NCBI RefSeq assembly: GCF_007570825.1
Contig: NZ_SUNB01000009.1
Span: 114,556 to 178,555, forward strand
Origin: Pleionea sediminis
GTDB taxonomy: Bacteria > Pseudomonadota > Gammaproteobacteria > Enterobacterales > Kangiellaceae
Reading direction: 5' to 3'
Length of the DNA stretch: 64,000 bases
The notes beneath the pieces were generated by a model. That model made no database searches. It was not told the origin of the DNA and saw only the letters and a program-made list of their open reading frames with translations. The translations under genes were made by a program, and so were the position numbers. This document shows positions 55,130-64,000 of the stretch, piece after piece. Within the stretch, counting starts at the first letter, position 1. Each line of letters begins with the position of its first letter.

Positions 55130-55885
55130 TTAAAGCCTTTTAGCGTACTCAGGATAGTTTAGTTTAAGTAAGTTTTTTGCTTTATCTGATAAATCTTTTA
55201 GCTCAAGAATATCGTAAGCGGTTGCCATTACCAGTAAGGCATCTGGAACAGAATCGGTTTTAGGGTAGTTTTCGACAACATATTGGGCACGATTCGCAGC
55301 TGCGATGTAAGCGTTTCGCTTCATGTAATATTGAGCAACGTGTAATTCATAACGAGCTAGTCGATTTCTTAAAAAAATCATTCGTTGCTGAGCATCTTTG
55401 GCGTATTTACTGCTTGGGTATTTCCTAAGCAATTCCGCAAAGTCAGAAAATGCTTGTCGTGCGGTTGACGCATCTCGCTGGGATAAGTCTGCTGATAATA
55501 ACTCTTTGAAAAAGCCAACTTCCGATGTGAAGTTAATAAGACCTTTCATATAGTAAGCGTAATCGACATTTTCGTGATTCGGATTTTGGCGAATAAAACG
55601 CTCGGCTGCAGCAATCGCTGACGCAGAATTACGAGATTTATAGTAAGCGTAAATCAGCGATAATTGAGCTTGATGCGAGTAAGGACCAAATGGGTATAGG
55701 CTATCAAGTTGCTCCAAAGTTCGAATGGCTGTTTGGTAATTGCCTGCTTTTATGGAAGCCTGCGAGCGCTCATACAGTTTAAAGGCGTCATCGGCCAGAG
55801 GAACCTCGACTTCTTCCTGTGTACTGGCACACGCAAATAGAAAAAAGCTTAATGTAATTGTAATAAATACGCGAAAGTTTTTCAT
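55130..55885 (-). CDS. bamD: Outer membrane assembly lipoprotein BamD
   Basis: 251 residues from ATG 55885. Lipobox LFACAS (Cys about 19), then five TPR-like units (AFKLYERSQASIKAGNYQTA; SLYPFGPYSHQAQLSL; NVDYAYYMKGL) typical of BamD/YfiO. Part of the Bam complex that inserts beta-barrels such as the TonB receptor here. A longer frame up to 56023 reaches toward the divergent rluD and lacks a signal-peptide start. Confidence 0.95.
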   Translation of the reverse strand: MKNFRVFITITLSFFLFACASTQEEVEVPLADDAFKLYERSQASIKAGNYQTAIRTLEQLDSLYPFGPYSHQAQLSLIYAYYKSRNSASAIAAAERFIRQNPNHENVDYAYYMKGLINFTSEVGFFKELLSADLSQRDASTARQAFSDFAELLRKYPSSKYAKDAQQRMIFLRNRLARYELHVAQYYMKRNAYIAAANRAQYVVENYPKTDSVPDALLVMATAYDILELKDLSDKAKNLLKLNYPEYAKRL

Positions 55886-56083
55886 ACTTCTCAATAGTTC
55901 GTTAAAATTCAACTTTATTGTGTAGGCATGGCATTCTACCGGAGCCAGCCCATCAGGCCAATGACTATTTTTTGATGCTAGCAACGACCTTATATTAAGG
56001 TCGTAGATTCTTAAACGTCGCATCAGCCTGTTAGGGGTTGTAGAGGGTCAATGCTCAAAAAGGTTCCCTAAAGTTGGAAAAAT

Positions 56084-57046
56084 ATGGCAAATCAATCGTT
56101 TAAACAAACAATTCAAGTGAATACATCGGATCTTGGTCAACGTCTCGATCAGGTCGTCGCACAACATTGCGCCGAAGTTTCCCGTTCAAAGCTACAAGAG
56201 TGGATAAAGAATGGGCAAGTATTGGTCGATGGTCAGGTTATCAAGAAGACTCGTCACAAACTAAAAGGTGACGAAATCATCGAAATCGATGCAGAAATTG
56301 AGTTGGCGGGCGATTGGCAAGCCCAGGATATACCACTTGAGATCGTTTACGAAGATGAGCATATCTTTGTCGTCAATAAACCAGCAGGACTGGTAGTCCA
56401 CCCTGCTGCGGGGAATCCTGATGGGACTTTGGTTAATGCACTGCTGTTTCGTGATGAAGAACTCAGACACTTGCCTCGTGCCGGAATTATCCATCGATTG
56501 GATAAAGATACTTCCGGATTGCTGATTGTCGCTCGAACTCTCGCTGCTCATTCGGGCCTTACTGCCCAGTTGCAAGAGCGAGCGTTTGAAAGAGAGTATC
56601 AATGTATTTGCCATGGTCAGATGGTTGCGGGTGGCATTGTTGAGGAGCCAATTGCTCGACATCCGCAAAATCGTTTAAAAATGGCGGTGACTCCCTTTGG
56701 TAAGGAAGCGATTACCCATTATCGACTCAAAGAAAAATTCAATGATTTTACCCATTTAAAAGTTAATCTGGAGACTGGCCGCACTCATCAAATACGCGTG
56801 CATATGGCACATTTGCATTATCCGCTTGTTGGCGATCCGGTTTATGGCAGGCAGAATTATGCGCCTAGTGGGTCAAGTGATAGGCTAAAAGAAGCGGTGC
56901 GTAATTTTAAACGACAGGCATTGCATGCGAGAAAATTGGGAGTCATTCATCCGGTAACTGAGGAATCTCTGTCTTGGGAAGTTGAACCGCCGGAGGATTA
57001 TTCGCAGATTTTGCAAGTCATCGCCGAGGAGAACCCTATTGTCTGA
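56084..57046 (+). CDS. rluD: 23S rRNA pseudouridine synthase RluD
   Basis: A 320-residue enzyme making pseudouridines in helix 69 of 23S rRNA. S4 domain about 18-75 (LDQVVAQHCAEVSRSKLQEW), catalytic Asp in HRLDKDTSGL (about 142) and GRTHQIRVH. First gene of a tight rluD-pgeF-acyltransferase set, divergent from bamD as in many gammaproteobacteria. Confidence 0.95.
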   Translation: MANQSFKQTIQVNTSDLGQRLDQVVAQHCAEVSRSKLQEWIKNGQVLVDGQVIKKTRHKLKGDEIIEIDAEIELAGDWQAQDIPLEIVYEDEHIFVVNKPAGLVVHPAAGNPDGTLVNALLFRDEELRHLPRAGIIHRLDKDTSGLLIVARTLAAHSGLTAQLQERAFEREYQCICHGQMVAGGIVEEPIARHPQNRLKMAVTPFGKEAITHYRLKEKFNDFTHLKVNLETGRTHQIRVHMAHLHYPLVGDPVYGRQNYAPSGSSDRLKEAVRNFKRQALHARKLGVIHPVTEESLSWEVEPPEDYSQILQVIAEENPIV

Positions 57047-57776
57047 ACCTCTTAAGATGATCGAGCCTGAATGGCCTGTATCGTCTCGAGTACATGCTTT
57101 CACGACGACACGTCAGGGTGGCTTTAGCGAGCCTCCCTATGAATCGTGGAATCTGGCGCTACATGTGGGTGATGATTCTATTAAGGTTAAAAAAAATAGG
57201 TCGATCCTTGAAGGAGAATTAATTTCAGTTCAAGAAATAGGTTGGCTAAATCAGGTTCATGGAACCCAGGTTGTTGAGCTCACAGAAACGGGTATCCAAT
57301 CGCCAGAAGCTGATGGTGTTTTTACGTCGCTAAGACACAAGGCATGCGCTGTTATGACTGCGGACTGTCTTCCCGTGTTTTTGGTGAATAAACAGGAAAC
57401 ATGGGTGGCTGCCATTCACGCTGGGTGGCGAGGCTTAGTCGATGGAATTTTAGAGCAAGCTGTGCAAGCATACGGAAGTGACTCCGAAGACTTAATAGCC
57501 TGGCTGGGGCCAGCCATCAGCGCTCGTCATTTTGAAATAGGTGATGATGTTAGGCAGTTGTTTCTGAGTCAATCTGAAAAAGATGGCAAATTTTTTAAAC
57601 CCTTTAAAGAAAAATATTTGGCTGACTTATACGGAATTGCTCGTCGAAAACTTGAAGCTCGAAACCTTCAAGTTTATGGCGGTGACTATTGCACGTACAA
57701 TCAGTCTGAGCTGTTTTATTCTTATCGTCGAGATGGCGTAACGGGAAGAATGGCCAGTGTTATCTGGATCGAATGA
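57039..57776 (+). CDS. pgeF: PgeF/YfiH family multicopper-type protein
   Basis: TTG start at 57039 with AGGAG 7 bases upstream, overlapping the rluD stop by 8 bases; 245 residues. Conserved LNQVHG, MTADCLPVFL and IHAGWRG blocks carry the zinc-ligand His and Cys of the YfiH family. Members act as purine nucleoside phosphorylase/adenosine deaminase or in peptidoglycan editing. Translationally coupled to rluD. Confidence 0.9.
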   Translation: MSEPLKMIEPEWPVSSRVHAFTTTRQGGFSEPPYESWNLALHVGDDSIKVKKNRSILEGELISVQEIGWLNQVHGTQVVELTETGIQSPEADGVFTSLRHKACAVMTADCLPVFLVNKQETWVAAIHAGWRGLVDGILEQAVQAYGSDSEDLIAWLGPAISARHFEIGDDVRQLFLSQSEKDGKFFKPFKEKYLADLYGIARRKLEARNLQVYGGDYCTYNQSELFYSYRRDGVTGRMASVIWIE

Positions 57777-57780
57777 ATAT

Positions 57781-58494
57781 ATGAATATGATTGACTATTT
57801 ATTGATAATGCTAGTCATTGTTAGTGTGTTTTTAATTCTTATTGCGATTGGTTTAAAAGCCAATAAAGCCGACTGGGGTTTTTGGATAACCAATGTGATA
57901 GACGGATGGATTCGAGTATTTTGTCGCAGATACCATCGGTTAAATGGTGATAACATTAACTTGCCGGAGACGGGTGGTGCGATTGTTATTGCGAATCATA
58001 TTTCGGGATTGGATCCATTTTTATTAATTGCTTCATGCCATCGTCCGTTGCGATTTATGATTGCAAAGGAAGAGTACGAACGTTTCGGTTTAAACTGGAT
58101 GTTTAAATTAGCTGGCTGCATTCCGGTCGATCGTTCTGGCCGAGTTGATAAAGCATTTAGAGAAGTTATTCGCAATGTTAATAACGGCGAAGTCGTGGCT
58201 TTGTTTCCTCATGGAAAAATTCATCTTGATACAGAAGAGAAAACTCACATCAAACCTGGACTCAGAAAGTTGACGCAAAAACTCGCCTGCTCAGTTTTTC
58301 CAGCTAGAATTGAAGGGGTTCGTGGGCAAGGCAGTGTTTTTACTGGAGTGATACTAAGAGGTAAAACACGACTAACGAGTTTTCCTCCTTTAGCGCAATC
58401 GCATTTTGAAACCGATGATATTGATTATCAATTAGGTGCTTTACTCTTGGGTCGGGCTGTTGATCCTGATTCATTCCAGCATTCAAAGTCTTAA
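57781..58494 (+). CDS. Lysophospholipid acyltransferase family protein
   Basis: 237 residues from ATG 57781, 4 bases after pgeF. N-terminal membrane helix (about 3-24), motif I NHISGLDPF (NHx4D, His/Asp catalytic pair), motif II-like GCIPVDRSGRVDKA. Motif III, usually FPEGTR, reads FPHGKIH, so the phosphate-binding Gly-Thr-Arg part is changed. Likely acylates a lysophospholipid or related glycerol lipid in the inner membrane. Confidence 0.85.
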   Translation: MNMIDYLLIMLVIVSVFLILIAIGLKANKADWGFWITNVIDGWIRVFCRRYHRLNGDNINLPETGGAIVIANHISGLDPFLLIASCHRPLRFMIAKEEYERFGLNWMFKLAGCIPVDRSGRVDKAFREVIRNVNNGEVVALFPHGKIHLDTEEKTHIKPGLRKLTQKLACSVFPARIEGVRGQGSVFTGVILRGKTRLTSFPPLAQSHFETDDIDYQLGALLLGRAVDPDSFQHSKS

Positions 58495-58509
58495 ATTATT
58501 GAATTAAGA

Positions 58510-58536
58510 TTGAAAAAAAATAAGCTGCCCCCATTT
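58510..58536 (+). promoter_or_regulatory. clpB: Sigma32 heat-shock promoter of clpB
   Basis: TTGAA (58510-58514), 14-base spacer, then CCCCATTT (58529-58536), a close match to the sigma32 consensus, 38 bases before the clpB start. It fits the known heat-shock control of ClpB. Confidence 0.85.
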
Positions 58537-58573
58537 TATTTTTAATCACAAAAATGTTTGGGAGTTTGGCACA

Positions 58574-61144
58574 ATGAGAATGGATAAACTGACCAGTAAG
58601 TTTCAAGTCGCGATAGCTGATGCACAGTCATTAGCAATTGGACGAGATCATCAGTTTATTGAACCTGTTCATTTAATGGTGGCTTTATTAAACCAGGAAG
58701 GTGGAACGGTTCGTCCTTTATTAACGAAAGCATCATTAAATGTACATGCATTGCGTTCTCAATTGCTTGAAGCGCTCGATCAATTTCCGCAAGTTCAAGG
58801 CGCAGAGGGCGATGTACATATTTCTAATGATTTAGCGCGCTTGTTGAATATCTGCGATAAATTATCTCAACAAAGAAAAGATCAATTTATTTCTTCAGAG
58901 CTTTTTGTTCTTGCCGCCATCGATGACAAAGGGCGGTTGGGTAATATTTTATCCGAGTTAGGTGCAACTAAAGAGTCAATTGAGCAAGCTATAGAAGAAG
59001 TCCGAGGTGGTCAAGCTATCGATGACCCGAATGCCGAAGAGCAGCGACAAGCTTTAGAAAAATTTACCGTCGATTTAACGGAGCGAGCGGAACAAGGAAA
59101 GTTGGATCCTGTTATTGGCCGAGATGATGAAATTCGCCGAACCATTCAAGTTTTGCAACGTCGTTCGAAAAACAATCCTGTACTCATTGGAGAGCCTGGC
59201 GTTGGGAAAACGGCGATTGTTGAGGGGCTTGCCCAACGAATTGTTAATCGCGAAGTTCCTGAAGGATTGAAAAATAAAAGAGTGTTATCGCTTGATATGG
59301 GTGCATTAATTGCTGGTGCCAAATATCGCGGTGAATTCGAAGAACGACTAAAGTCGGTATTGAATGATTTAGCCAAACAAGAAGGTCGAATTATTTTATT
59401 CATTGATGAATTACATACTATGGTTGGCGCAGGTAAAGCGGATGGTGCGATGGATGCCGGTAATATGCTTAAGCCCGCTTTAGCTCGAGGTGAATTACAT
59501 TGCGTTGGCGCGACAACGCTTGATGAGTATCGAAAATACGTTGAAAAAGATGCGGCACTGGAAAGACGTTTTCAAAAAGTGTTGGTTGATGAACCTAGCG
59601 TTGAAGATACCATTGCTATATTACGTGGTTTAAAAGAACGTTACGAAGTTCATCACGGTGTTGAAATTACCGATCCGGCCATTGTTACTGCAGCTACCTT
59701 ATCTCATCGATATATTTCTGATCGACAGCTCCCTGATAAAGCGATTGATCTTGTTGACGAAGCCGCTAGTCGAATTCGGATGGAAATTGACTCTAAACCT
59801 GAAGAGATGGATCGATTGGAACGCCGTTTGGTCCAATTAAAAATACAACGTGAAGCGTTGAAAAAAGAAAAAGACGATAGTTCTAAAAAACGTCTGGCTG
59901 ATTTGGACGAAGAGGTCGGAGAATTAGAAAAAGAGTTTGCCGAACTGAATGAAATTTGGACGGCAGAAAAAGCCGCCTTACAAGGAACAACTCACATTAA
60001 AACAGAATTGGAGCGAGCTCGTCTTGAACTTGAAGCGGCAAGTCGAGCCAGTGACTTGAGTCGAATGTCCGAATTGCAATATGGAAAAATTCCAGAGCTT
60101 GAAAAGCAGCTTGATATGGCGGCCCAAGCAGAAATGCAAGAGATGAAGTTACTGAGAAATAAAGTAACAGATAATGAAATTGCTGAAGTTGTCTCGAAGT
60201 GGACGGGTATTCCTGTCACAAAAATGCTCGAAGGTGAAAGAGAAAAACTACTTAAAATCGAAGAAGGGTTGCACAAGCGAGTTGTCGGGCAAAATGAAGC
60301 TGTGACAGCGGTGTCCAATGCTATTCGTCGTTCGCGAGCAGGATTATCAGACCCAAGACGCCCAAATGGTTCGTTTTTATTTTTGGGACCAACAGGTGTT
60401 GGTAAAACCGAACTGTGTAAAGCTTTGGCCGAGTTTTTATTCGATAGCGAAGAAGCCATGATTCGAATAGATATGTCGGAGTTTATGGAAAAGCATTCCG
60501 TTGCGCGATTGATCGGTGCTCCGCCAGGATATGTTGGGTATGACGAAGGTGGATATTTGACGGAAGCTGTGCGCCGAAAGCCTTATTCTGTGATTTTACT
60601 TGATGAAGTTGAAAAAGCGCATCCCGATGTCTTTAATGTGCTTCTACAAGTTTTTGAAGATGGTCGATTGACCGATGGGCAAGGTCGAACGGTTGATTTT
60701 CGAAATACGGTTATCGTTATGACATCCAACATAGGCTCTGAAATTATTTTAGAAGAATCCGGCAAAGGCGATTACGATTCCATTAAGTCGAAGATAATGG
60801 GCGTACTGGGTGACTTTTTCCGTCCTGAGTTTATTAATCGAGTTGATGAAACGGTGGTGTTTCATTCATTACCAGAAGATGCGGTTAAATCTATCGCGAG
60901 CATTCAAATTAAGTTACTAAGAGAGCGACTGGAGGAACATCAATTACATCTTGAAGTGGATGATGAGGCGCTCAGTCTGGTGGCACAACGCGGATTTGAT
61001 CCTGTTTATGGCGCTCGGCCATTGAAAAGAGCTATTCAACAATGGATTGAAAATCCATTAGCGCAAGATATTCTGGCTGGGAAATTTAATCCTGGAGATT
61101 CAATTGTCGTCCAAGTAGATAATGGAGAAATTGTTTTTCAATAG
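58574..61144 (+). CDS. clpB: Disaggregase chaperone ClpB
   Basis: An 856-residue Hsp100. N-domain about 1-150, first AAA+ with GEPGVGKTA (about 208), a coiled-coil middle domain (about 405-525), second AAA+ with GPTGVGKTE (about 605) and the D2-small domain. It resolves protein aggregates with DnaK using ATP. Own sigma32 promoter; terminator follows. Confidence 0.96.
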   Translation: MRMDKLTSKFQVAIADAQSLAIGRDHQFIEPVHLMVALLNQEGGTVRPLLTKASLNVHALRSQLLEALDQFPQVQGAEGDVHISNDLARLLNICDKLSQQRKDQFISSELFVLAAIDDKGRLGNILSELGATKESIEQAIEEVRGGQAIDDPNAEEQRQALEKFTVDLTERAEQGKLDPVIGRDDEIRRTIQVLQRRSKNNPVLIGEPGVGKTAIVEGLAQRIVNREVPEGLKNKRVLSLDMGALIAGAKYRGEFEERLKSVLNDLAKQEGRIILFIDELHTMVGAGKADGAMDAGNMLKPALARGELHCVGATTLDEYRKYVEKDAALERRFQKVLVDEPSVEDTIAILRGLKERYEVHHGVEITDPAIVTAATLSHRYISDRQLPDKAIDLVDEAASRIRMEIDSKPEEMDRLERRLVQLKIQREALKKEKDDSSKKRLADLDEEVGELEKEFAELNEIWTAEKAALQGTTHIKTELERARLELEAASRASDLSRMSELQYGKIPELEKQLDMAAQAEMQEMKLLRNKVTDNEIAEVVSKWTGIPVTKMLEGEREKLLKIEEGLHKRVVGQNEAVTAVSNAIRRSRAGLSDPRRPNGSFLFLGPTGVGKTELCKALAEFLFDSEEAMIRIDMSEFMEKHSVARLIGAPPGYVGYDEGGYLTEAVRRKPYSVILLDEVEKAHPDVFNVLLQVFEDGRLTDGQGRTVDFRNTVIVMTSNIGSEIILEESGKGDYDSIKSKIMGVLGDFFRPEFINRVDETVVFHSLPEDAVKSIASIQIKLLRERLEEHQLHLEVDDEALSLVAQRGFDPVYGARPLKRAIQQWIENPLAQDILAGKFNPGDSIVVQVDNGEIVFQ

Positions 61145-61151
61145 CCCTTAA

Positions 61152-61181
61152 AAAACCTCGCGACTCAATGTGCGAGGTTTT
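61152..61181 (+). terminator. Terminator after clpB
   Basis: Perfect 10-bp stem AAAACCTCGC/GCGAGGTTTT with a 10-base loop and T-rich tail. Confidence 0.9.
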
Positions 61182-61223
61182 ATCTTGTTTTATTAATAGC
61201 CTACTAGCGATTAATTGACCGGC

Positions 61224-61670
61224 TTACTGGTCGTCGCTTTGTTCTTTGTTTTGGTTTAATTCAGCGCAATAGTTGTCAATCTGTTTTTGAGTTTCAACTT
61301 TCTTTTGTTCAATTTCTTCTTCCGTTAACATGCGGTCCTCGCCATCTTTTTTTATTCGAGAGCCTGAGTTAAGCGTTTCCATATTAGTTTTAGCAATTTT
61401 GCAGGCCTGCGTAATTTGTGCCTGCATTTTCGCAACTTCTTTTTGAGCATCTGTTTGTGGATTTTCTTCGGCTTCTATTTTTTCAGTGATTGCTGCTGAG
61501 CTGTTTGAGCCGCGCACTTTAATTCGCTCGAAAGGAACGCCTTTAGGAGGACGATCGCCATATTTGGTGTTTCCCTCAGCGTCTTTCCATTTGTACAGCA
61601 CATTACTGCCTGCAAACACTAAACTGGTAGTTATCGCTAAAACCGCTGCGATAATCGTCTGTCGAAACAT
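61224..61670 (-). CDS. DUF4124 domain envelope protein
   Basis: 148 residues from ATG 61670 (AAGGAT upstream). Signal peptide about 1-20, then the DUF4124 block VLYKWKDAEGNTKYGDRPP (about 22-42) and a charged, Gln/Glu-rich helical tail with few features. Periplasmic protein of unknown role. Confidence 0.85.
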   Translation of the reverse strand: MFRQTIIAAVLAITTSLVFAGSNVLYKWKDAEGNTKYGDRPPKGVPFERIKVRGSNSSAAITEKIEAEENPQTDAQKEVAKMQAQITQACKIAKTNMETLNSGSRIKKDGEDRMLTEEEIEQKKVETQKQIDNYCAELNQNKEQSDDQ

Positions 61671-61759
61671 AATTGAGAAATCCTTAGAATACAAAGCAAT
61701 AGCCTAAATATAGCTCGAAATAACAGCAAAAGTCAGCTTTATTAGGGATTAATTGCGAA

Positions 61760-62038
61760 TTATTTAGACTGAATCTCAGTTTTTAGGGCGTTCTCTTGCA
61801 CGAATCCGAGTATGTACTGAAACATTTCAGTATGTTGTGCTTGAAGTTCTGAAGAGACTACGACACATTTTATGCCATCGATAACCGCTGGTCGAAGCAA
61901 AGGGGAATAGTACATGCGCCGGTTTCGAAAGGTACACAAGCCACCACACAATCGCTCGGCCCAATCGGAGGGGCGAAATTTTTGGCCACTCTCGTTTTGT
62001 CCGATGATAATCAGTTTTTCGTTCTCACCAATGTGCAT
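61760..62038 (-). CDS. DUF3579 family protein
   Basis: A 92-residue soluble protein with the FRPSDWAERLCGGLCTF block characteristic of DUF3579 (small proteobacterial proteins), following IIIGQNESGQK. Role unknown. Monocistronic, divergent from pssA. Confidence 0.85.
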   Translation of the reverse strand: MHIGENEKLIIIGQNESGQKFRPSDWAERLCGGLCTFRNRRMYYSPLLRPAVIDGIKCVVVSSELQAQHTEMFQYILGFVQENALKTEIQSK

Positions 62039-62230
62039 AGCTGGATGTCATATAATGATGGATATTTAAAGCGCGCGTATCTTGACACATTAAACTTTTC
62101 TGTCAACAGCCGCTAACTATTGGAATGTCGTTTATCAACGAGTAAAAGACATGTAGACTATGTAACTCATTGAACTATTAAAGATTCTAGCAGAGAGAGG
62201 CGTTTACGCTACATAATCGAGATTTTCTTT

Positions 62231-63010
62231 ATGACTAAAAACGAAACAACAACTAAATCACCTCGCCGAGGTATCTATTTACTGCCCAATTTATTGACAA
62301 CGGCAGGATTATTTGCCGGATTTTTTGCTGTCGTAGCATCAATGAAAGGACAGTTTGAATTGGCTTCAATAGCGATATTCATTGCTATGATAATGGACGG
62401 GTTGGATGGCAGAGTTGCCCGAATGACGAATACTCAATCTGACTTTGGTGCAGAGTATGACTCTATGGCCGATATTGTCTCATTTGGTATAGCTCCTGCG
62501 CTCGTAACCTACAATTGGGCTCTCTCGTCTCACGGTAAGTTAGGGTGGTTAGCGGCATTTGTTTTTGTAGCAGGTGGTGCATTGAGATTGGCGCGTTTTA
62601 ACACTCAAGTTGGAACAGCCGATAAACGCTATTTTCAAGGATTGGCAATACCATCAGCCGCAGCCATTTTGGCGGGGATGGTTTGGGTAGGCGTCGATTA
62701 CGACATTAACGGTCAAGAATACGGAAAATGGATATCCATCATCACAATGCTGCTTGGCTTGTTTATGGTCAGTAATTTACGCTACTACAGTTTTAAGGAG
62801 GTTGATTGGCGGGGTAAGGTTCCGTTCATTGCGATATTAATTGTGGTGTTAGCTTTTGTATTGATTGCTTATCAACCACCTATAGTTCTTTTTTCTGTAT
62901 TTTCTCTTTACGCAATTTCTGGTCCTGTCGTCACTTTATGGCAAAAGCGGAGTATTATGTCGAAGAGGCTCCAGCGGAAAAAGAGTAAGCCTCAGGAAGA
63001 CGGAGAATAA
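62231..63010 (+). CDS. pssA: CDP-diacylglycerol-serine O-phosphatidyltransferase
   Basis: A 259-residue membrane enzyme of the CDP-alcohol phosphatidyltransferase family (the subclass II, Bacillus-type Pss). The signature DGLDGRVARMTNTQSDFGAE leads to YDSMAD, the Dx2DGx2ARx8Gx3Dx3D metal site. About seven membrane helices. Makes phosphatidylserine, the precursor of phosphatidylethanolamine. A hairpin at 63039-63075 follows. Confidence 0.93.
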   Translation: MTKNETTTKSPRRGIYLLPNLLTTAGLFAGFFAVVASMKGQFELASIAIFIAMIMDGLDGRVARMTNTQSDFGAEYDSMADIVSFGIAPALVTYNWALSSHGKLGWLAAFVFVAGGALRLARFNTQVGTADKRYFQGLAIPSAAAILAGMVWVGVDYDINGQEYGKWISIITMLLGLFMVSNLRYYSFKEVDWRGKVPFIAILIVVLAFVLIAYQPPIVLFSVFSLYAISGPVVTLWQKRSIMSKRLQRKKSKPQEDGE

Positions 63011-63722
63011 AAGCATTATCCGTTTGTAAAGTTAAGCGATAGCGGTATTTTTCTAATGTTTGGTTATACCGCTATGTGTTTTCCCTCTGATTTTAGATAC
63101 TATCAATAGCGTTGCTTTGAAGCGTGGTTGATATTTATCCCCTCGGTCTTTGAGCTTCGAGAATTGATCAAGTAGGTTCGGCCGATCTGTAAAGCAAAAT
63201 ATATTGAAATTCATACTTTATATGCTCTTAAACGAGTGCCCAGTCAGAAGTAAGGTCCCCTAGGTTTCTTTTCTTTAGATTGGTTCTTATATTCGGCAAA
63301 TAGTGCTATATCGCTATATTTTAGGGTCAGGGCTCTTTTTTCTTTTATTTATTTTGATCCTTTCCCGGATGGAACATTCGCTTGATCTTAGAGGAGTGCG
63401 TTAAGAGTCGGTAAGTTACTTAGACACGCCAAGGTTAAACTCTTCAGCTTTTGTAATTTCATAAACTTGAGTTTTGTAACAGCGATTGAAGCACTGCTTG
63501 AAATGGTTTTATTCGTTAACCTAATCTTTTTACTAGTGACAACTCATTTTATTTGGCTGACTAAATCGAGTATAAATCCACCGCTATTTCATACCGTCAT
63601 TTTATTGATGCTTTTAACCGAAAGCATTTGGGTAAAATTTAGTCAGAAAAGGTCAAATAAACCTGTTGTTTGATGAAAAAATAACCGTCTTCAAAAAAGT
63701 TTCATTTTTTTTTCTAAATGGC
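63011..63722. other. Gene-poor stretch before the rRNA operon
   Basis: A hairpin ATAGCGGTAT/ATACCGCTAT (63039-63075) probably ends pssA. A 68-codon frame (63467-63673, TTG start, hydrophobic) has no SD and is not called. The A/T-rich right end (63670-63722) can act as an UP element for the rRNA promoters. Confidence 0.5.
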
Positions 63723-63750
63723 TTGCCATGCACAAATTTATCCTTATAAT
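63723..63750 (+). promoter_or_regulatory. rRNA operon promoter, upstream copy
   Basis: TTGCCA (63723-63728), 16-base spacer, TATAAT (63745-63750), followed by GCGC as discriminator. An A/T-rich tract lies before the -35. Confidence 0.75.
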
Positions 63751-63847
63751 GCGCATCTCTCTCGGGGCGGTAACGCCTTTAAACACAAGCGTTTAAAGAG
63801 TTTTTTTAGAAAGTCTTGTTGGTTAAGATTTTAGTTTAAACGAAGTG

Positions 63848-63875
63848 TTGACAGAGATTAAATGTGGCGTATAAT
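63848..63875 (+). promoter_or_regulatory. rRNA operon promoter, downstream copy
   Basis: TTGACA (63848-63853), 16-base spacer, TATAAT (63870-63875), then TCGCGCCCC, a GC-rich discriminator typical of stringently controlled promoters. Confidence 0.88.
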
Positions 63876-64000
63876 TCGCGCCCCAACGTTGAGAAAGCAA
63901 CGTTGTTTAACTAAGGCAAGTTCCTGGTTAAAAGCTCTTTAAAAACTTAGATGAAGTAATCTGTGTGGGCACTCATGTTGATAGAGTCATCACGACATTA
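63876..64000 (+). ncRNA. rRNA operon leader (16S starts beyond the window)
   Basis: The sequence after the promoter holds hairpin AACGTTG/CAACGTT (63885-63904), a boxA-like GCTCTTTAAAAA (63934-63945) and AATCTGTGTGGGCACTC, which match gammaproteobacterial 16S leader segments used for antitermination and RNase III processing. The 16S gene itself is not reached. Confidence 0.8.

Noticed and set aside
59992..60459. Minus-strand open frame of 155 codons inside clpB
   Set aside because: Ser-rich antisense shadow of a conserved gene.
63467..63673. Hydrophobic 68-codon frame before the rRNA promoters
   Set aside because: TTG start without an SD in an A/T-rich stretch; hydrophobicity follows from the T-rich composition.

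Overview
The window reads as a chromosome segment of a moderately AT-rich gammaproteobacterium. The basis is a LexA with E. coli-like residue numbering, PilS/PilR, SlyD, ThiI with a rhodanese domain, BamD, RluD, PgeF, ClpB and PssA, plus an rRNA-operon leader of gammaproteobacterial type at the right edge. Secreted hydrolases, a TonB receptor paired with a GlyGly-CTERM-like surface protein and a large RHS protein suggest an aquatic heterotroph. A Kangiella-like lineage is possible, but that is only inference.

Left region (1-8.7 kb): one exported FN3-SpvB-VCBS-RHS protein of 2414 residues ends in a variable toxin-like tip. A probable immunity gene follows 3 bases later and the pair closes with a strong terminator. 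Downstream lie a gene-poor stretch with an inverted repeat, a terminator with no visible gene, and a zinc-ribbon gene broken by three in-frame stops.

8.7-26 kb: small membrane proteins, a desaturase with an altered second histidine box, a probably frameshifted PH-like gene, RNase Z, a GlxA-type regulator and two lipoprotein or small-gene islands. Then comes a TonB receptor / four-repeat choice-of-anchor J operon, an S1/P1 nuclease, an S9-like peptidase that has lost its catalytic Ser and apparently its Asp, and secreted or small proteins (CARDB, DUF3617, YodC).

26-44 kb: a tandem, two-active-site class I isoprenoid synthase after about 680 bases with no gene; a lipoprotein; an RND efflux adaptor/pump pair with an ATGA overlap; a membrane coiled-coil protein with a CheZ-like D-x3-Q motif; a MarR/AhpD-like pair with two matching operator candidates; TrhA; a KAS III enzyme; SlyD; and a DUF748 protein.

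44-64 kb: three PilZ proteins with SmrA, then LexA (with a perfect 16-bp palindrome in its promoter), ThiI, a FimT-type pseudopilin and PilS/PilR. NadE/GlnB, BamD, and RluD-PgeF-acyltransferase-ClpB (with a sigma32 promoter) follow. DUF4124, DUF3579 and PssA precede tandem rRNA promoters and leader. The last gene set is housekeeping; the accessory interest lies mostly before 36 kb.
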